From Mesostigma viride (lineage: Eukaryota > Streptophyta > Mesostigmatophyceae > Mesostigmatales > Mesostigmataceae), in NCBI GenBank assembly GCA_009746045.1, contig RPFO01000253.1, forward strand, positions 1,394,888-1,458,887: 64,000 nucleotides of DNA. Reading direction: 5' to 3'. Made by a program: the position numbers and the translations under genes. Of this stretch, positions 1 through 10,942 are shown piece by piece. The notes under the pieces are model-generated. The model saw only the letters and a list, made by a program, of their open reading frames with translations. It searched no databases and was not told the origin of the DNA. Within the stretch, counting starts at the first letter, position 1. The number at the start of each line of letters is the position of its first letter.

Positions 1-265
1 AAGTCGTGCCAAGGATTGATGAGATAAAACACCCCTTCAGCGGGCAGACGAATACGGCAATATTCCCTGCTAATGGATATTTGTAAATGGTTCTAGAAGC
101 GTCTAGAAGCATTGTGCAACGCTGGCGTAACGCTAGTTCAGTGTGCCTCTTGGAAATCGCTAATGCACATGAAATGTGATTGGTGCAATGACGATAAGGC
201 CTATCGCAATCTTGGGGTTGCACACATGACTTGTAACCATATAAATTGATAATAAACCCAGGCAC

Positions 266-1393
266 CTAGTGCCGCATTCTTGCAAGCATCATTCTCAATC
301 TCAACTCAAGAGACTCCGCTCCGGGGGTGTTAATCTGAACACCTTTAAGCGGTTTCCCATCAAAGAATGCTGCGGAGCCATCCTGAAGCAGGCGCAACTT
401 AATGCGCTTACCCGGGGTCTCGAATTGCTTGGTCTCCTGGACGATGGGGCTGTTCCACACCGCGCTTCTCGCCTTCAGTTGAGCCGGCGTGTAGTCCTCG
501 TCGAGGCTGAAGTCACCGCGCTGGAGCAGACGACGTGCTCCCAGCACGAGGCGTTTGTCGTGCATGGAGGCCATGGTGACGACGACCATGCAGGCCCAGA
601 GGGCCTGGCAGCCGAATGGCACGTTCAATGGCAACACGGTTCTGGAGCTGCAGCTTCCCCAGGAACGCTGGGCCGCGCAGTTCCTCGGCAAGTGAGTGTG
701 CTGTCTCATGTGCTGCCGCGCCTTTCTGGAAGCCTTTGATTACCATATTGCGTTGGCGTTGCTGCACTGCATTCTGGGTGACCGCAGCGGTAGCTGCAGA
801 CTTGGCCGCCTGTTGAACCATGGTGGTCAACTGCTTGCCGGTGACATCGGCAAACGTGGTAGTTTTGGCAGGGGCTGCCAATGATGGCTTTCTTCAGCTC
901 CATCAATTGTGCTGTCGCAGCTGCAGATCGACGCCTCCGTCAGGACCTTAATGTCGCCCTGCACGGTCGTAAAAGACTGTGCGAGGTGCTGCAGTTGCAC
1001 GGTAACATCGGTCGCGGGTGCTGGCCTGGCGATGGCTGTCGCCGGCAGCTCGACAAGGTCAGGGCAGCACGAAATAAGACAGGCAAGCCGACGCAGACAC
1101 GGATCCCAACCAGACCACTCATCCGAAGGAGCGTCCATAACCTGGCCGGTGTAAGGGTGGCGAATCGGGGCGTCGTTGTTGTCACTGAGCTTCAGCACGC
1201 TGGTTACGGCGGCGTCGTTGTAGTTGAGTAAGGTAGCGATGTCTTTCAGGCTCAAACGCTGGCCTGGCACGTAGAATGATGAGGGAATGGAGTCCGGCAA
1301 GGAGGTTTCAGTATCTATCGGAGTTGCTTCCGAAGTCTTGGGCCGCTTGTGAGCGGCGTTCACAACGGTCCGTGCCCCGCCAAAAACGACCAT
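266..1393 (-). pseudogene. Decayed LINE ORF1-like protein
   Basis: Three leftward reading frames follow one another (start codon at 1393, shifts near 885 and near 615, stop at 266), each continuing protein-like sequence without an obvious intron. The final part has the pattern DEDYTPAQLKARSAVW followed by a basic stretch and DGSAAFFDGKPL. I associate this pattern with the C-terminal domain of ORF1 proteins (RNA-binding chaperones) of algal and plant L1-type non-LTR retrotransposons. The first 140 residues have no recognisable domain. No reverse transcriptase is adjacent. The frame changes suggest decay or sequencing indels; a spliced host gene is possible. The family assignment is from pattern memory only. 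Confidence 0.4.
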
Positions 1394-1942
1394 CTTACTC
1401 CGTCACCAAATTGGCGCGAGATCCCGAAAATCTGGTGGGCGGGAAGGTGACGACGAGGCAAAAAGTCACGCAGCACCCATGGCGGCCGTGAAAATCCTAG
1501 CGACCGTCCTGAGAACACATTACGGACAGCGAATTCATTTTGAGCCTTCATAACTCATCTACTTCACGTAGATATTTTTTTATCCTAAAGAAATCGGCCC
1601 ATTTTTTCAGGAAAACAGAAAAAGGGCAGGCATTTTTGCGAGGTCGGGTCAGGTCCGCTGCATTTTGCAGTGGACCCCCAAAAAGTCACACCGGAAACTT
1701 ATCAAAAACGGCGACAGTGCAGTTCGAGGTAAGCCGCTCCCTCGATTCTATGACTAATTCAAAAATTTTTGACCGAAAAACTTTTTGTTAAAACGACTGC
1801 CATGCATTGTAAATGCTGCGCTACCGCAAATTATGTTGTTGCTGGGAGGTGCTTGCGGGAGCGGTAATGGTGCACTAACGTAAAAATATGCCACTGTTTG
1901 GTTTCTTCGAATTTGGTCGTTCCACTTTCTCAGGCCGTTTAA
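1394..1942. other. Intergenic, no gene seen
   Basis: About 550 bases with only short open frames. Composition is mixed, with T-rich patches around 1565-1620 and 1760-1795. No repeat, RNA gene or convincing promoter was identified. Confidence 0.5.
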
Positions 1943-2965
1943 ATGGCTTCCAGAGCACATCCCTCGCTACTCTCGTGCCCAAGGTGCGATGAGCGCCTGC
2001 ACGCGTCGCTCAACTACGTCTGTGATTCCTGCGGCACAGACGCGAGCTGCATGGCTGGAGTCGACACAAGAGAGTGGTACGCACACGTCCAGAACCGCAT
2101 TTACAGCTTAGTGAAGCCCACACCTTTCGCCAACAAGTTTTTCAGCGTGTCTCCTTTTCCTGAGCCGATTGAGCGCACCATGTTTACAAATTACGGGCGC
2201 CTAATAGAAAACTGGAGCCGCGAGCGTGAGGATGACCAGGCAGCGCCAAAGAAGCGTAAAGTGCGCCTATTGATGCTTCCTCGAGACATTCAAGATCTCC
2301 TCAAGCAGGCTGTGCCTGGGGAGAATAAATGGGAGGGAGCAGTGTTGTTTTCAGCCGGCAGTGTAGGTGTTGTGGCCCCTCCCATGAAGCTTGTTTGGAC
2401 TCAATCTCCCCACCAGGGCATCACCAAGTTGACAGTTCACTTCAGCTGGGTCGTGGTAAACCCAATGGGGAGTGTGAATGTGGCTAGGGATCATCAATTC
2501 AACGAGCTTGCTGCCAACGGGTTGGGGGGGAGGAACACGGTAGAAGGGGTGAGGAATTTTGTGCAGCGTGTGGCTGCCTCGCGTGCCTTAGACAGGAGCA
2601 CAGCCAACTGCACTGTGCCAGCCATCCCACAAGCCACGCGCGATGCAGCCATGCAATGGCTTTTGAATAACCCACCTCCTGCCTCAGCACCAATGAACTG
2701 GCGTGCTGACTTGCTTGGCAATGAGGGTAGCGCTAGCGGGAGTGAGGAGGAGGAGGCTCGCCCTGTCACACGTGCACGTGCTCGGCGTGCTGCTGCACCT
2801 AGGCTGCCTCGCCGTGTCACTGCTCGTGATGTGCACATCACAGGCCCGCTGGGGGGGAGGGTGAACACATTGAGCGACGTGGAGCTGGCCCAGATCACCC
2901 CTGCCTTCCAGCGGTTTAGAGAGGCACTGCTGGTAAACAACCTCGGTCACTGGGCCAACAGTTGA
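1943..2965 (+). CDS. Zinc-ribbon protein of unknown function, 340 aa
   Basis: Single open frame starting at an ATG and ending at TGA. Residues about 13-31 contain two CxxC pairs (CPRC and CDSC), a zinc-ribbon arrangement. The middle is a globular region of unknown fold. The C-terminal third has an acidic patch (SEEEE) followed by an Arg/Ala-rich basic stretch, which suggests nucleic-acid or chromatin contact. I do not recognise the family. It lies in the same orientation as the short basic frame downstream and within 5 kb of a transposase-like gene, so it may be an accessory gene of a DNA transposon, but nothing in the sequence proves this. An intron or a longer 3' end cannot be excluded. Confidence 0.5.
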   Translation: MASRAHPSLLSCPRCDERLHASLNYVCDSCGTDASCMAGVDTREWYAHVQNRIYSLVKPTPFANKFFSVSPFPEPIERTMFTNYGRLIENWSREREDDQAAPKKRKVRLLMLPRDIQDLLKQAVPGENKWEGAVLFSAGSVGVVAPPMKLVWTQSPHQGITKLTVHFSWVVVNPMGSVNVARDHQFNELAANGLGGRNTVEGVRNFVQRVAASRALDRSTANCTVPAIPQATRDAAMQWLLNNPPPASAPMNWRADLLGNEGSASGSEEEEARPVTRARARRAAAPRLPRRVTARDVHITGPLGGRVNTLSDVELAQITPAFQRFREALLVNNLGHWANS

Positions 2966-3110
2966 CATCGACTGGTGCCTTCTCCGCCAAGTCAACTATC
3001 GTCCTTGAGCACTCCCCAGTTTTGTGGCAGGTATGGACCTTAACTGCCTTTAATATAGTGCATGCCTGGCACTTGTGTTGCTGCTTGTGTGGTGATGACG
3101 CGGCATTTTA

Positions 3111-3533
3111 ATGTGCATGCAGAGCATGAAGCAAGGCTCGGGAAATCATGACAACCGCCACCATGCAAGGGGCTCAGCTGGGAGGTTTAGGCCAACTCAG
3201 GTGTCCACCGTCACGCCTGTCAGCACCTCGCAGACACGCAGCACGGAACCAAGACTTGTTCAGTCGCTTAGAAGGCAGCTCAAGTCAGCACTGCATGATG
3301 TCAGCCTTGGCAAGGATCGTGAGACTAAGTTGACAGCAAAAGTGGCAGAGCTGGAGGATGAACTCAAGAAGAAGACTAGAAGGATGGGAGTGTTTCTTCA
3401 ATCCGCTCATGGCCGGAGGGGCCGTGCCATACCAGCATCACTTAGGGTGGGCAGGAAGGGCAAGAGCTGGTGGCCGCAAGTTTGCTCAGTTGGCCAAGAG
3501 TTTGCTCACTTGGGTGCCAAACTCACAAAGTAA
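3111..3533 (+). CDS. Small basic coiled-coil open frame, 140 aa
   Basis: The frame has a heptad-like stretch (residues about 50-90, with LEDELKKK) and a basic C-terminus. It may be an exon of the gene starting at 1943: the sequence just before its first residues ends in a pyrimidine/AG-like GCATGCAG. Its end overlaps a short repeat (AGTTTGCTCA units) that recurs in inverted orientation near 6700-6750, so the last 30 codons may not be coding. Function unknown. Confidence 0.3.
   Translation: MCMQSMKQGSGNHDNRHHARGSAGRFRPTQVSTVTPVSTSQTRSTEPRLVQSLRRQLKSALHDVSLGKDRETKLTAKVAELEDELKKKTRRMGVFLQSAHGRRGRAIPASLRVGRKGKSWWPQVCSVGQEFAHLGAKLTK
3465..3506 (+). repeat. Inverted-repeat arm with AGTTTGCTCA motif (left)
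   Basis: The stretch reading GGTGGCCGCAAGTTTGCTCA and then GTTGGCCAAG reappears almost unchanged, reverse-complemented, at about 6716-6754. A second AGTTTGCTCA follows immediately. The two arms flank the leftward three-exon gene. Confidence 0.6.
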
Positions 3534-3600
3534 CGTAAAATCAACGAAATAACTGCATACAATTAGCCTTTTGGCCTAGCCCATTCAATTATTCCGTCAA

Positions 3601-3627
3601 CCCCCCCCCCCCCCCCCCCCCCCCCCC
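3601..3627. repeat. Poly-C tract (27 C)
   Basis: Uninterrupted run of 27 cytosines, in a gap between genes of opposite orientation. Length is likely to be unstable in both the genome and the assembly. Confidence 0.95.
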
Positions 3628-3863
3628 TTATTCCCGCTGGTCTAGTACAAAAGCCTGAATTCCTGGCTGCCTGAGCTTGGGAGGCAGCCGTTGATTCTAA
3701 ACAAATGCCATGCCAGTTGTAACAACTCCTTGGAATAATTTCAGTGAAACAAGTAATAATTCATGCAAGCTCACACCATTTGCAGCTGAGTCATGATACA
3801 TATTGTAAGCACTTTTGTAGTGCCATTCTTAATGTTCCTTTAATTTGCAGTTTGCCATGCCCA

Positions 3864-3976
3864 TTAATATTCCCCCCATGCCCGGCCCCATGCCTGCCAT
3901 TCCCCCCATACCCCCCATGCCCCCATGCCCCCCATGCCCCCCATGCCCCCCATTCCCCCCATGCCTGGCATGCCTG

Positions 3977-4033
<57 letters not shown>

Positions 4034-4034
4034 A

Positions 4035-4075
<41 letters not shown>

Positions 4076-4076
4076 A

Positions 4077-4167
<91 letters not shown>

Positions 4168-4175
4168 CTGCCCAT

Positions 4176-4209
<34 letters not shown>

Positions 4210-6322
4210 CCACCCATGCTGCCCATGCCGCCCATGCCACCCATTCCCGTGCCGTTCATACCCATGCCAACCATACTCGTGCCATCTGTGCCCATGCTAT
4301 TCATGCCCTGCATGCCAAACATGCCCATGTTGGCATCCTGCGTGCCAGTGCAGCCCATGCCCTTGCCCTCGCTACCCTTGCCCTTGCCCATGATGTCGTC
4401 GCCCATGCCACCAAGTGAGTCTTCTGATTTAGGCTTTTTTGTAGGCTTGGATTGCGTCTCTGTGTTCGTAAGATCCACGAATGCTTTTCTATCCTTGCGG
4501 GCATGCTTGGCAGTTGGCAGTTCCGGTGTGAGTGAAGCACGCTTGGCAGGCGATTCTGGCACGAGGGATGCACGCCTGTGGGCAGCCGGCTTTCCTGGCG
4601 TGAGTGATGCACGCCTGGCAGCTGGAGATGCTGGCACAGGTGATGCCAGCTTGGGCACCTTTGCAGGGCGAGAAGACTGCCATCCCGGTGCCTCATCGAA
4701 AGGAAAAGGGGCTGAATCATTGCCCACACGGCAGAACGCAGCCGGATACTTGGAGAACTGCTGCACATCAAGCGTGGCCAAGAGACCTTCACCATTTGCC
4801 AAGGTGGCATCCCTAGCTGGCCCAGGTGGCATCGCGTAGGGCTTGCCGTTTCCGTCAAGAGCTTGGGTGAAAGGCATGCCTTTGCCATCAAGGGGCAGCT
4901 TGACAAACACCACAGGGGTCATTACATCAATGATGGGGCGCTGACTCGAGCGTTGCTTAAGGCCCTTCAGGTTGGAGACTGTGGTTTTGGCCATGAAGAA
5001 GCCTGCACCTTCAACCACTGAAACGACTACGTATGTCGCTTGGGGTCGTGCACTTGCAAAGATGGAGCCGCGCTCGATGGTAGGTGCTGTCCCAGAACAA
5101 TCCTGGTTGATGTCAGCTGAACGCAGCAGTGCATCACCCGCAGCCACTCCCTGGCCACTGCCATGGGCATGTTGATGGCCATGTTCATTGCCCTTGGCAT
5201 CGCCGTGGGCATGGCCATGGTCACTGGCATCGGCATCGGTTTGACCATCAACGTGATCGCCGACACCATCGACCTTGGTGTCGGCATCTCTGTCGCCTTG
5301 TTCAGATCCGGCACATCCCTGTAACAAGTAACGCGTTCCGGCAGCACCAATGAATGATTGCACATAATGCATGAATGCACATACGTCATGCACATATAAA
5401 CATGCAGCAACAAAGAAACATGTCGAAAGCTGCCCCCCGCAATTTACAAATTTGCAAAACAGCCACTAACTAAAGTCGCCACGATGTCGTGATTTCATAC
5501 TATGCCGTTCTTTACCTGATTTCTCGTTTCATGGGACGTATCGGATGCCTTCCCATCTTGCTGCTGATTTGCGACGCCATCGGCATCACCATCGCCGTCG
5601 CTATCCCCATCGCTATCACCGTCGCTATCACCATCGCACTTGGCATAGACATCGCCGTCGCCTCCCTCATCTCCAGCACATCCCTGTGCAACCCGCGTGG
5701 TGGCAGCACCGCAGAGATTGAAGTGCAAAAAGGAATCACTAACTGAAGGATGCTGCGCTAAAGAAACCTGCGAGTTCCCGCGAATGCATGACCGCTATAT
5801 ACCGCAAAACGAAAGTCCGCAGCAGGCAGCCTGTCCTGATTTCAAAAATACTTCGCCCTGTACCTGCTTTCTGGTGCCCTTGAATACATTGGTCGCCGTC
5901 CCGGCTTGCTCCTTAGTTGTCATGGGCTTCATTTTCCCACTTAAAACGGCACGGTCCAGTTCGTTAAGGTCAGTTCCTTCCAATATGGCCATGTCCCCAG
6001 CTAGAAGGGCCCTATCCTCAGCCTCCTCAGCATCTTCTTCCCCATCAGAGTGGGCTTCTTTGTCATCAGCAGCCCTCTTGTCGATTCCTTTCGCGCTATC
6101 AGGCTGATTGCCCAGGTCATTCGGAGCGACTTTCCTGGCGACCTTCGTATCGCCGCAGCATTCCTTGCACAGAATTGTCTGTCCAAAACCCTCTTCTCCC
6201 ACGCCGACACCACAAAAAACATGCATCCACTTGCCGCACGTGCACTTGTGGACTGGGCCAACCATGTTTTCGCAACCACCCCCGCATAATTGCATGGTTT
6301 CGGTGCCCATTGTGTCAGCCAT
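3864..6322 (-). CDS. Three-exon gene: PHD-like finger, Asp-Gly exon repeats, Gly-Met repeat tail
   Basis: I read exons 6322-5864, 5683-5516 and 5318-3864 (459, 168 and 1455 nt, all phase 0), giving 693 aa. Donors are AAGCAG/GTACAG and AATCAG/GTAAAG; both acceptors are CAG/GGATGTGC. Exon 1 has a Cys/His cluster (CGGGC...CTCGKWMHVFC...CKEC, residues about 13-55) of PHD/RING-like type. Exon 2 and the start of exon 3 are paralogous: both begin GCAG, then run into Asp/Gly-rich repeats. Exon 3 continues with a globular region (about 100 aa, starting MAKTTVSNLKGLKQ), three Arg-Ala-Ser-Leu-Thr-Pro repeats with basic patches, and an acidic/GK linker. It ends in roughly 60 Gly-Met dipeptides encoded by a hexanucleotide microsatellite. 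No family is recognised. The finger and basic motifs suggest a nuclear protein. Confidence 0.6.
3961..4212. repeat. ATGCCC hexanucleotide microsatellite
   Basis: About 40 near-perfect tandem copies of ATGCCC, with a few CCCAAG variants. Read leftward they encode the Gly-Met tail of the three-exon gene. The repeat keeps the coding frame because the unit is six bases. Confidence 0.95.
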
Positions 6323-6499
6323 TTCCGCTTGTTCTCACCCACCGATCTCACCTTAAAACGTGTTCAACAGTTGCTTTCACCTGTTTGAATTCAAAGTGCA
6401 GTGCAGTCCGTTAAACCCAAAATGCCGAGCACGCATAAAATGCCTCGCTACAACGGTAGTTGCGACTGATGCGCGGCTGTTCAGAAAGGACGGAGAATC

Positions 6500-6656
6500 C
6501 AAAAGTGCCTAGGCAAATCTAAAAATGCCTAGGCATTTTTATTGCGACCAATTCGTTGCTGTTCAGATCTAGTTCACGGAAAAAATGCCTAGGCATTTTT
6601 AGATTTGAGATCTAGTCCTGCCTAGGCGAATCCAAAAGTGCCTAGGCATTTTTCGA
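6500..6656. promoter_or_regulatory. Cluster of five TGCCTAGGCA palindromes
   Basis: The 10-bp palindrome TGCCTAGGCA, or a one-base variant, occurs five times (about 6506, 6527, 6586, 6619, 6638). Three copies are embedded in AAAATGCCTAGGCATTTTT. The cluster lies between the divergently arranged three-exon gene (-) and the transposase-like gene (+). It is therefore placed like a shared regulatory region or a transposase-binding array. Function is inferred from position only. Confidence 0.6.
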
Positions 6657-6696
6657 TTTGCCGTAGTTCCTGAACAAGCCGCGCGTTGCGCGCCGA

Positions 6697-6754
6697 AAGT
6701 TTGCTCACTTGAATGCCTTGGCCAACTGAGCAAACTCGCGGCCACCGACTCCAA
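6697..6754 (-). repeat. Inverted-repeat arm with AGTTTGCTCA motif (right)
   Basis: Reverse complement of the arm at 3465-3506. Here AGTTTGCTCA and its complement TGAGCAAACT also face each other about 20 bases apart, so the site is itself a small inverted repeat. Confidence 0.55.
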
Positions 6755-6797
6755 GGGGGGCAGGAAGGCTGGGTATCATCCCCCAAGGAAGGCAGAC

Positions 6798-8787
6798 TTG
6801 TTGCCACAGGACGATGCTAGGCGGGCACGTTTGCTGTCAAGCGATGTTGCTGAGTTTCTGCAGCAGAGGTATGGGGAGGCAGAGTCGCTTAAGGTGGATG
6901 CACTGGTAGCATTTCACAAAGCCTACCCCGATATGTCCTCACAAGTCGTGCACGCTGCTGGCATCGACAAGGCTGTTGCAGAACAGGCTTTCGCCAAGGT
7001 CGGAGAGCACTGGAATGCTGAGCTAGCTAGTTACTTGCAAGGCAGGCTACAGCTATAGGGAGGCGTGACTACCAGCTTGCCAGGATGTCCTTGTCTCACA
7101 CCTATGACGAGGAGGAGGGGGTCTGGGTACCGGTGAAAGTCATGGACGTTGAGATGCCCATGCTGCCTAGTATTTATGAGTTGGAGAAGCTGCGGCAGTC
7201 CATGATCGTCCCAGCACAAGTAGAGCAGCGTGATGATGGCCTATTTATGAGCAGGTCACTGCATTATGCCCTGGAGAAGGAGATCACCCACCTTGAGAAC
7301 AAGTTTGGCAATGTCCTGCATGAGGATGGCGTCTTGATACAGGTCATGGCAGATGCAGCCTCACTCTCTCGCAGCCAGAAGTATGTCTCCATAGTCATCC
7401 ATGTGTTGCCTGCAGACCTGGAGCTGGCAAGGGGGTGTCCGATGTCATCCCCCACCGACCTGCACTCCATGGTCATGTATGTGGGCTCTGATAGCAACCA
7501 TGGTGAGCTAAAGGCCTGCTATGCTAGGCTCATCCGAGAGTATGGGGAGGTCCTTGAAGCGGAGGGGGTGCACTTAGGTGATGGGAGGCGCGTGCCGGTT
7601 GTCAGGATGCTTGGGGGGGGGACAAGGCATATGTGAATGCAGAGAGAGGGCAAGCAGGATGCTCACACCAGTACCCTTGCAACAAGTGCACATGCCCCAA
7701 GGCCAAGTTCGGTGACCTGGAGGCATCCAAGCACTTCTCACCCCGCACTGTGCAGCTGGCTAGGGAGCTAGCCCACGATGTGCAGGTTGATCCCACTGCC
7801 CCTTTCAAGTGCCCCAGCCCTCACTGCGGCAAGGTTTTCCATACCCAGGCAGAGCTCAGAGCCACAGAGCCAAGGAACGAGAGCAAGGCAGGGCAGCATG
7901 CCCGGGACCACTTTGGCCAGAAGTGGGGCTGCACCCCTCTCCTCCCCGTTGAGCACTGTGAACACCCAACCTGTCTTCTTCACTGCCTTCTCAATAATGT
8001 ATGTGCACTCCTGGACAGGACCATCATGGCACGGATGCATAAGGGCGAGGAGGCAGAAATGCTGAAGGTGTTGCATGATGAGATGGGCGTGTTTATTAAG
8101 GAGAAGTATGTGAAAGCACCATCTAAGAATGCCAGTGCTAAGGCAGTTGAGAAGCCACATGTCATTGGAAGGGAGGCTGAGACCTTGCTGGACAAATTCC
8201 ATCTGTGTGTAAACATTGTTTGCCAGCACAACGCTGATGAGGATACAGAGTCGCATGTGGACAGGGAGGAGCTGACCAGGGTGTGGCAGGGTTTGAAGGA
8301 TGTCTGGGAGGCCCTGTGTGACCTTGATGATGATGGGCCAGGGGGGCCCAAGCGGGAGGCAAAGGCAGCCGAGGTAGAGGAGCTGGCAGCCACTTATGTT
8401 GCCTCTTTCATCTCTTTCACTGCCCCCGAGCATGTCACCACATACATGCACGACCTGGTGGCCAACATCCCATCTCAGATTCGTGAGTTGGGTGACCTGC
8501 GCCTGTTTTCGGGGGAGGCCTTAGTAGAACACCTCCACCATGTGAACAAGGTGACCTATGCACACCGCTCTAACAAGCGTGTCAAAACTGGGACTGACAA
8601 GCGTGGAAGGGCCATGGGCGTTGGTGCACTTGCGCAGAGCATGCATGCTGCATGGCATGGTGCGCCAAGAGTTGGCACACCGACTCTGCATGCCACTTTC
8701 CTATGCGGAACAACGAGCAAGGAAGAGGATGCTGGATCACATGCGGGCTGCAGCAAAATGAGTCGACGTGCAGGGCATGCAGCTTGA
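6798..8787 (+). pseudogene. Transposase-like protein, broken or misread at a G9 run
   Basis: Three successive rightward frames (6798-7058, 7085-7636, 7633-8787) read like one protein of about 650 aa. The change near 7612-7620 falls in a run of nine G. Across it the reading becomes MLGGGDKAYVNAERGQ followed by CSHQYPCNKC. I associate the order GGDK, then a Gly-rich stretch, then YPC-xx-C with a family of eukaryotic transposase-like proteins. A later His/Cys-rich helix (HPTCLLHCLLNN) and a C-terminal LRLFSGEALVEHLHHVNK segment fit the same pattern. The frame change at 7058-7085 may be an intron or an indel. No terminal repeats could be matched to it. The precise superfamily is uncertain; a KDZ-type element is one possibility. 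Confidence 0.45.
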
Positions 8788-10077
8788 TGAAGGCATAGCA
8801 TGACGTTTGCATGCATGCCATGCGAGGGCTCTTCAATGGTGGCCAGTGGGCTCTCCATGTGATGTGTGTTATAGATAGACGAATAAACTGGCATTCTTAT
8901 GCTTTCACATGTCACAACTTGGTGATTTTACGATGGCTAGTTGCTAGATGTCTCGTTCTCATTGATGGGTATATCATTATACAGAGTGGTACCAAGTTTA
9001 AGCTCACTAGGACCTCAGTTGCTTGCTTGGAGGTGTGCACTTTCTAGGAAGTGCGAGTTGTTGGCTGCTGGCACACGTCACAGTTTTTTCGCCATCTGAT
9101 GTGCAATCTCAGTAAAACTTGGGAGACTTGTGTAGCATGGTGCAGCATAACTGCCTGCCAGATTTCAAGCCAAACTGAGATCATTCCCACCACCTACGGT
9201 GTAATGGATGTCTTAATTTGGCATCGCGGTGACATGTGACAGCAGAATATTGTCATTAACTGCAATTAATTGTAAGATGCAAGTTCCTAGTCAGGCTTCA
9301 TACTTCACAAATGATGTGTTTAACAATTTCTAGGTGAATCTAAGCTCATTTGCATTAATGGAGGCATCAACTTGTGAATAAAATGCCTAAAATAGGCTTT
9401 GTGTGACGTTGGACAGCATAATTGCTTTCCAAACCGTGTCTAACTCGGGTGCAATTTGGTAGGTAAGCTAAATGTGATGTAAATAAGTTATCTACCCATT
9501 TACAGGTCAAGCAGACATGATTTGTGATGTTTGTGCAATTAATCATGAATAAAATTGGCATTTTTGCGTTTTTAATGCTTTTCGACGTCACCGTTCAGTA
9601 AGCACCATGTAACCAGCCAAGGTGCAACTTGGCACATTAAAACTAGGTATCATAAGGAAGCTTGCCACCAAGTTTGACCATCATCTGAATATAACTGCAG
9701 CTAGGAGGAGTAAGATGGGTGTTTTTTGGCACTTTCAGACCGTTGTGATTCTCGGCGGCGACATTGCTGTCGTTGGCGATTTTGTTTGCAGCACTGAATC
9801 TGGGCATCAGTAGACTCGGCGACAGGAGCTGAAGACGATGCGGGGGCCTCCATATATCACCTATAGACGATGGCAGGGGGCGTAGGCACACGGCTCACGT
9901 GCGTGGTGCCGCCATAACGTGCAGAAAAATAGCGATATCTGCTGGGCAGGCCGCTGGCGATAACTTCTACACACTGACTGCCACATATCTGCTCCTATAT
10001 ATATTGTTCCGGCCGGGCGGCCTTGTGGTAGCTGTGGGCAGCCGCTGGATCCCACGGGGACTCACTACCTTGCCTGC
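8788..10077. other. Gene-poor stretch with degenerate AATAAA-containing repeats
   Basis: AT-richer sequence without a convincing gene. Three short related segments around 8878, 9373 and 9544 share a GAATAAAnTGCCnAA-like core with nearby TTAAT and GACGT words, suggesting old tandem or dispersed copies of one repeat, possibly 3' ends of transcripts. No RNA gene was recognised. Confidence 0.4.
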
Positions 10078-10644
10078 ATGGGGGGCCAACAGAATCAGAA
10101 TTGGTATTTGTATTTGCACACTGTCCTCCTGACGGTGGTGCTCGCCATGATTCGGTCGGTTTTCCCCCACGCGAACATCCGGTCCGAGGATGCGGATGGC
10201 GCTGCCTTCTATTCCCCCAACCACCGGCCTGACATCGTGGTGCTGGACTTTGAGGGGGGTGGCCGGCATCTGCTTATTGACGTTTCGGTGGCGCGGCCCT
10301 TGGCTCTTAGCCACGTGGCTGGGGCCTCCCTCACGGCAGGTTACACGGCGGACCGGGCGGAGCGGGCCAAGCTCCTGGCCTACGGCGACGTCGGGCACCA
10401 TCGCGTGGTGCCCTTTGTCCTGGAGGAGTTTGGGGCCATGGGGCCCCTGACCTCCGCCTTCTTCAAGGAGTGTTGCCGGCTCCGGGAGGACCGGCTGGAC
10501 CTGGAGGGCCAGCGGGCCCCATGGTCGGCGCGGACCTGGACGTCATATTGGCGTCAGCGCTTGTCGGTGGCGCTGACTCGGGCCATGGCGGACATCATGC
10601 TCCGCCGTACGCGGGCTGATTTTGCGGTGCAGCAGGGCTATTAG
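10078..10644 (+). pseudogene. C-terminal nuclease-like part of a 5'-truncated LINE-like element
   Basis: The 188-aa frame contains RPDIVVLDFEGGGRHLLIDVSV, then an Ala-rich AERAKLLAYGD segment, then VPFVLEEFGAMGPL. The spacing of Asp residues in the first motif resembles a PD-(D/E)XK nuclease core. I associate this arrangement with the C-terminal end of algal and fungal non-LTR retrotransposon polyproteins. No reverse transcriptase lies upstream, so this would be a 5'-truncated copy, the usual outcome of target-primed reverse transcription. A stand-alone host protein is less likely because the following 3' region is duplicated. Confidence 0.45.
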
Positions 10645-10679
10645 GTTCCTCCCGTTAGGCGTTTCCATTGGTCTTATCG

Positions 10680-10778
10680 TAGTATAGAGCTTTGACATGG
10701 CTCTGTATATAGGTTTATAGCTGGGCGTTTGCTTTGGTTTGAGTGATTTCACTCTGCTGTAAGTATAATTATATTTTT
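10680..10778 (+). repeat. LINE-like 3' tail, copy 1
   Basis: The segment from CTTTGACATGGCTCTGTATA to AATTATATTTTTAATATATA is repeated directly about 260 bases downstream with few changes. It follows the stop codon of the nuclease-like frame and looks like its 3' untranslated tail. Confidence 0.7.
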
Positions 10779-10942
10779 AATATATATGCATGCATATGAT
10801 GTCGACTAGCGTCGGCAAAATATATGATCAATCCGCAAGTTAATTTCATGTACGTACGTACATGTATAGTATTAGATATAATACGTATACGTTGCACTAT
10901 ATATCTAGCAGTAAACAGTATAAATATATATTATTATATATA

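Noticed and set aside
3961-4212. CRISPR-like array
   Set aside because: Simple 6-bp tandem repeat with no spacers, in a eukaryotic context.
3744-4839. Long rightward frames over the ATGCCC repeat encoding Ala-His, Met-Pro or Cys-Pro repeats
   Set aside because: A hexanucleotide repeat is open in all frames. Only the leftward frame continues into non-repetitive protein sequence with splice sites.
5489-5746. Rightward 85-aa hydrophobic frame resembling a membrane protein
   Set aside because: It is the complement of the Asp/Gly-rich second exon (GAC/GAT read backwards gives Val/Ile), a typical artefact.
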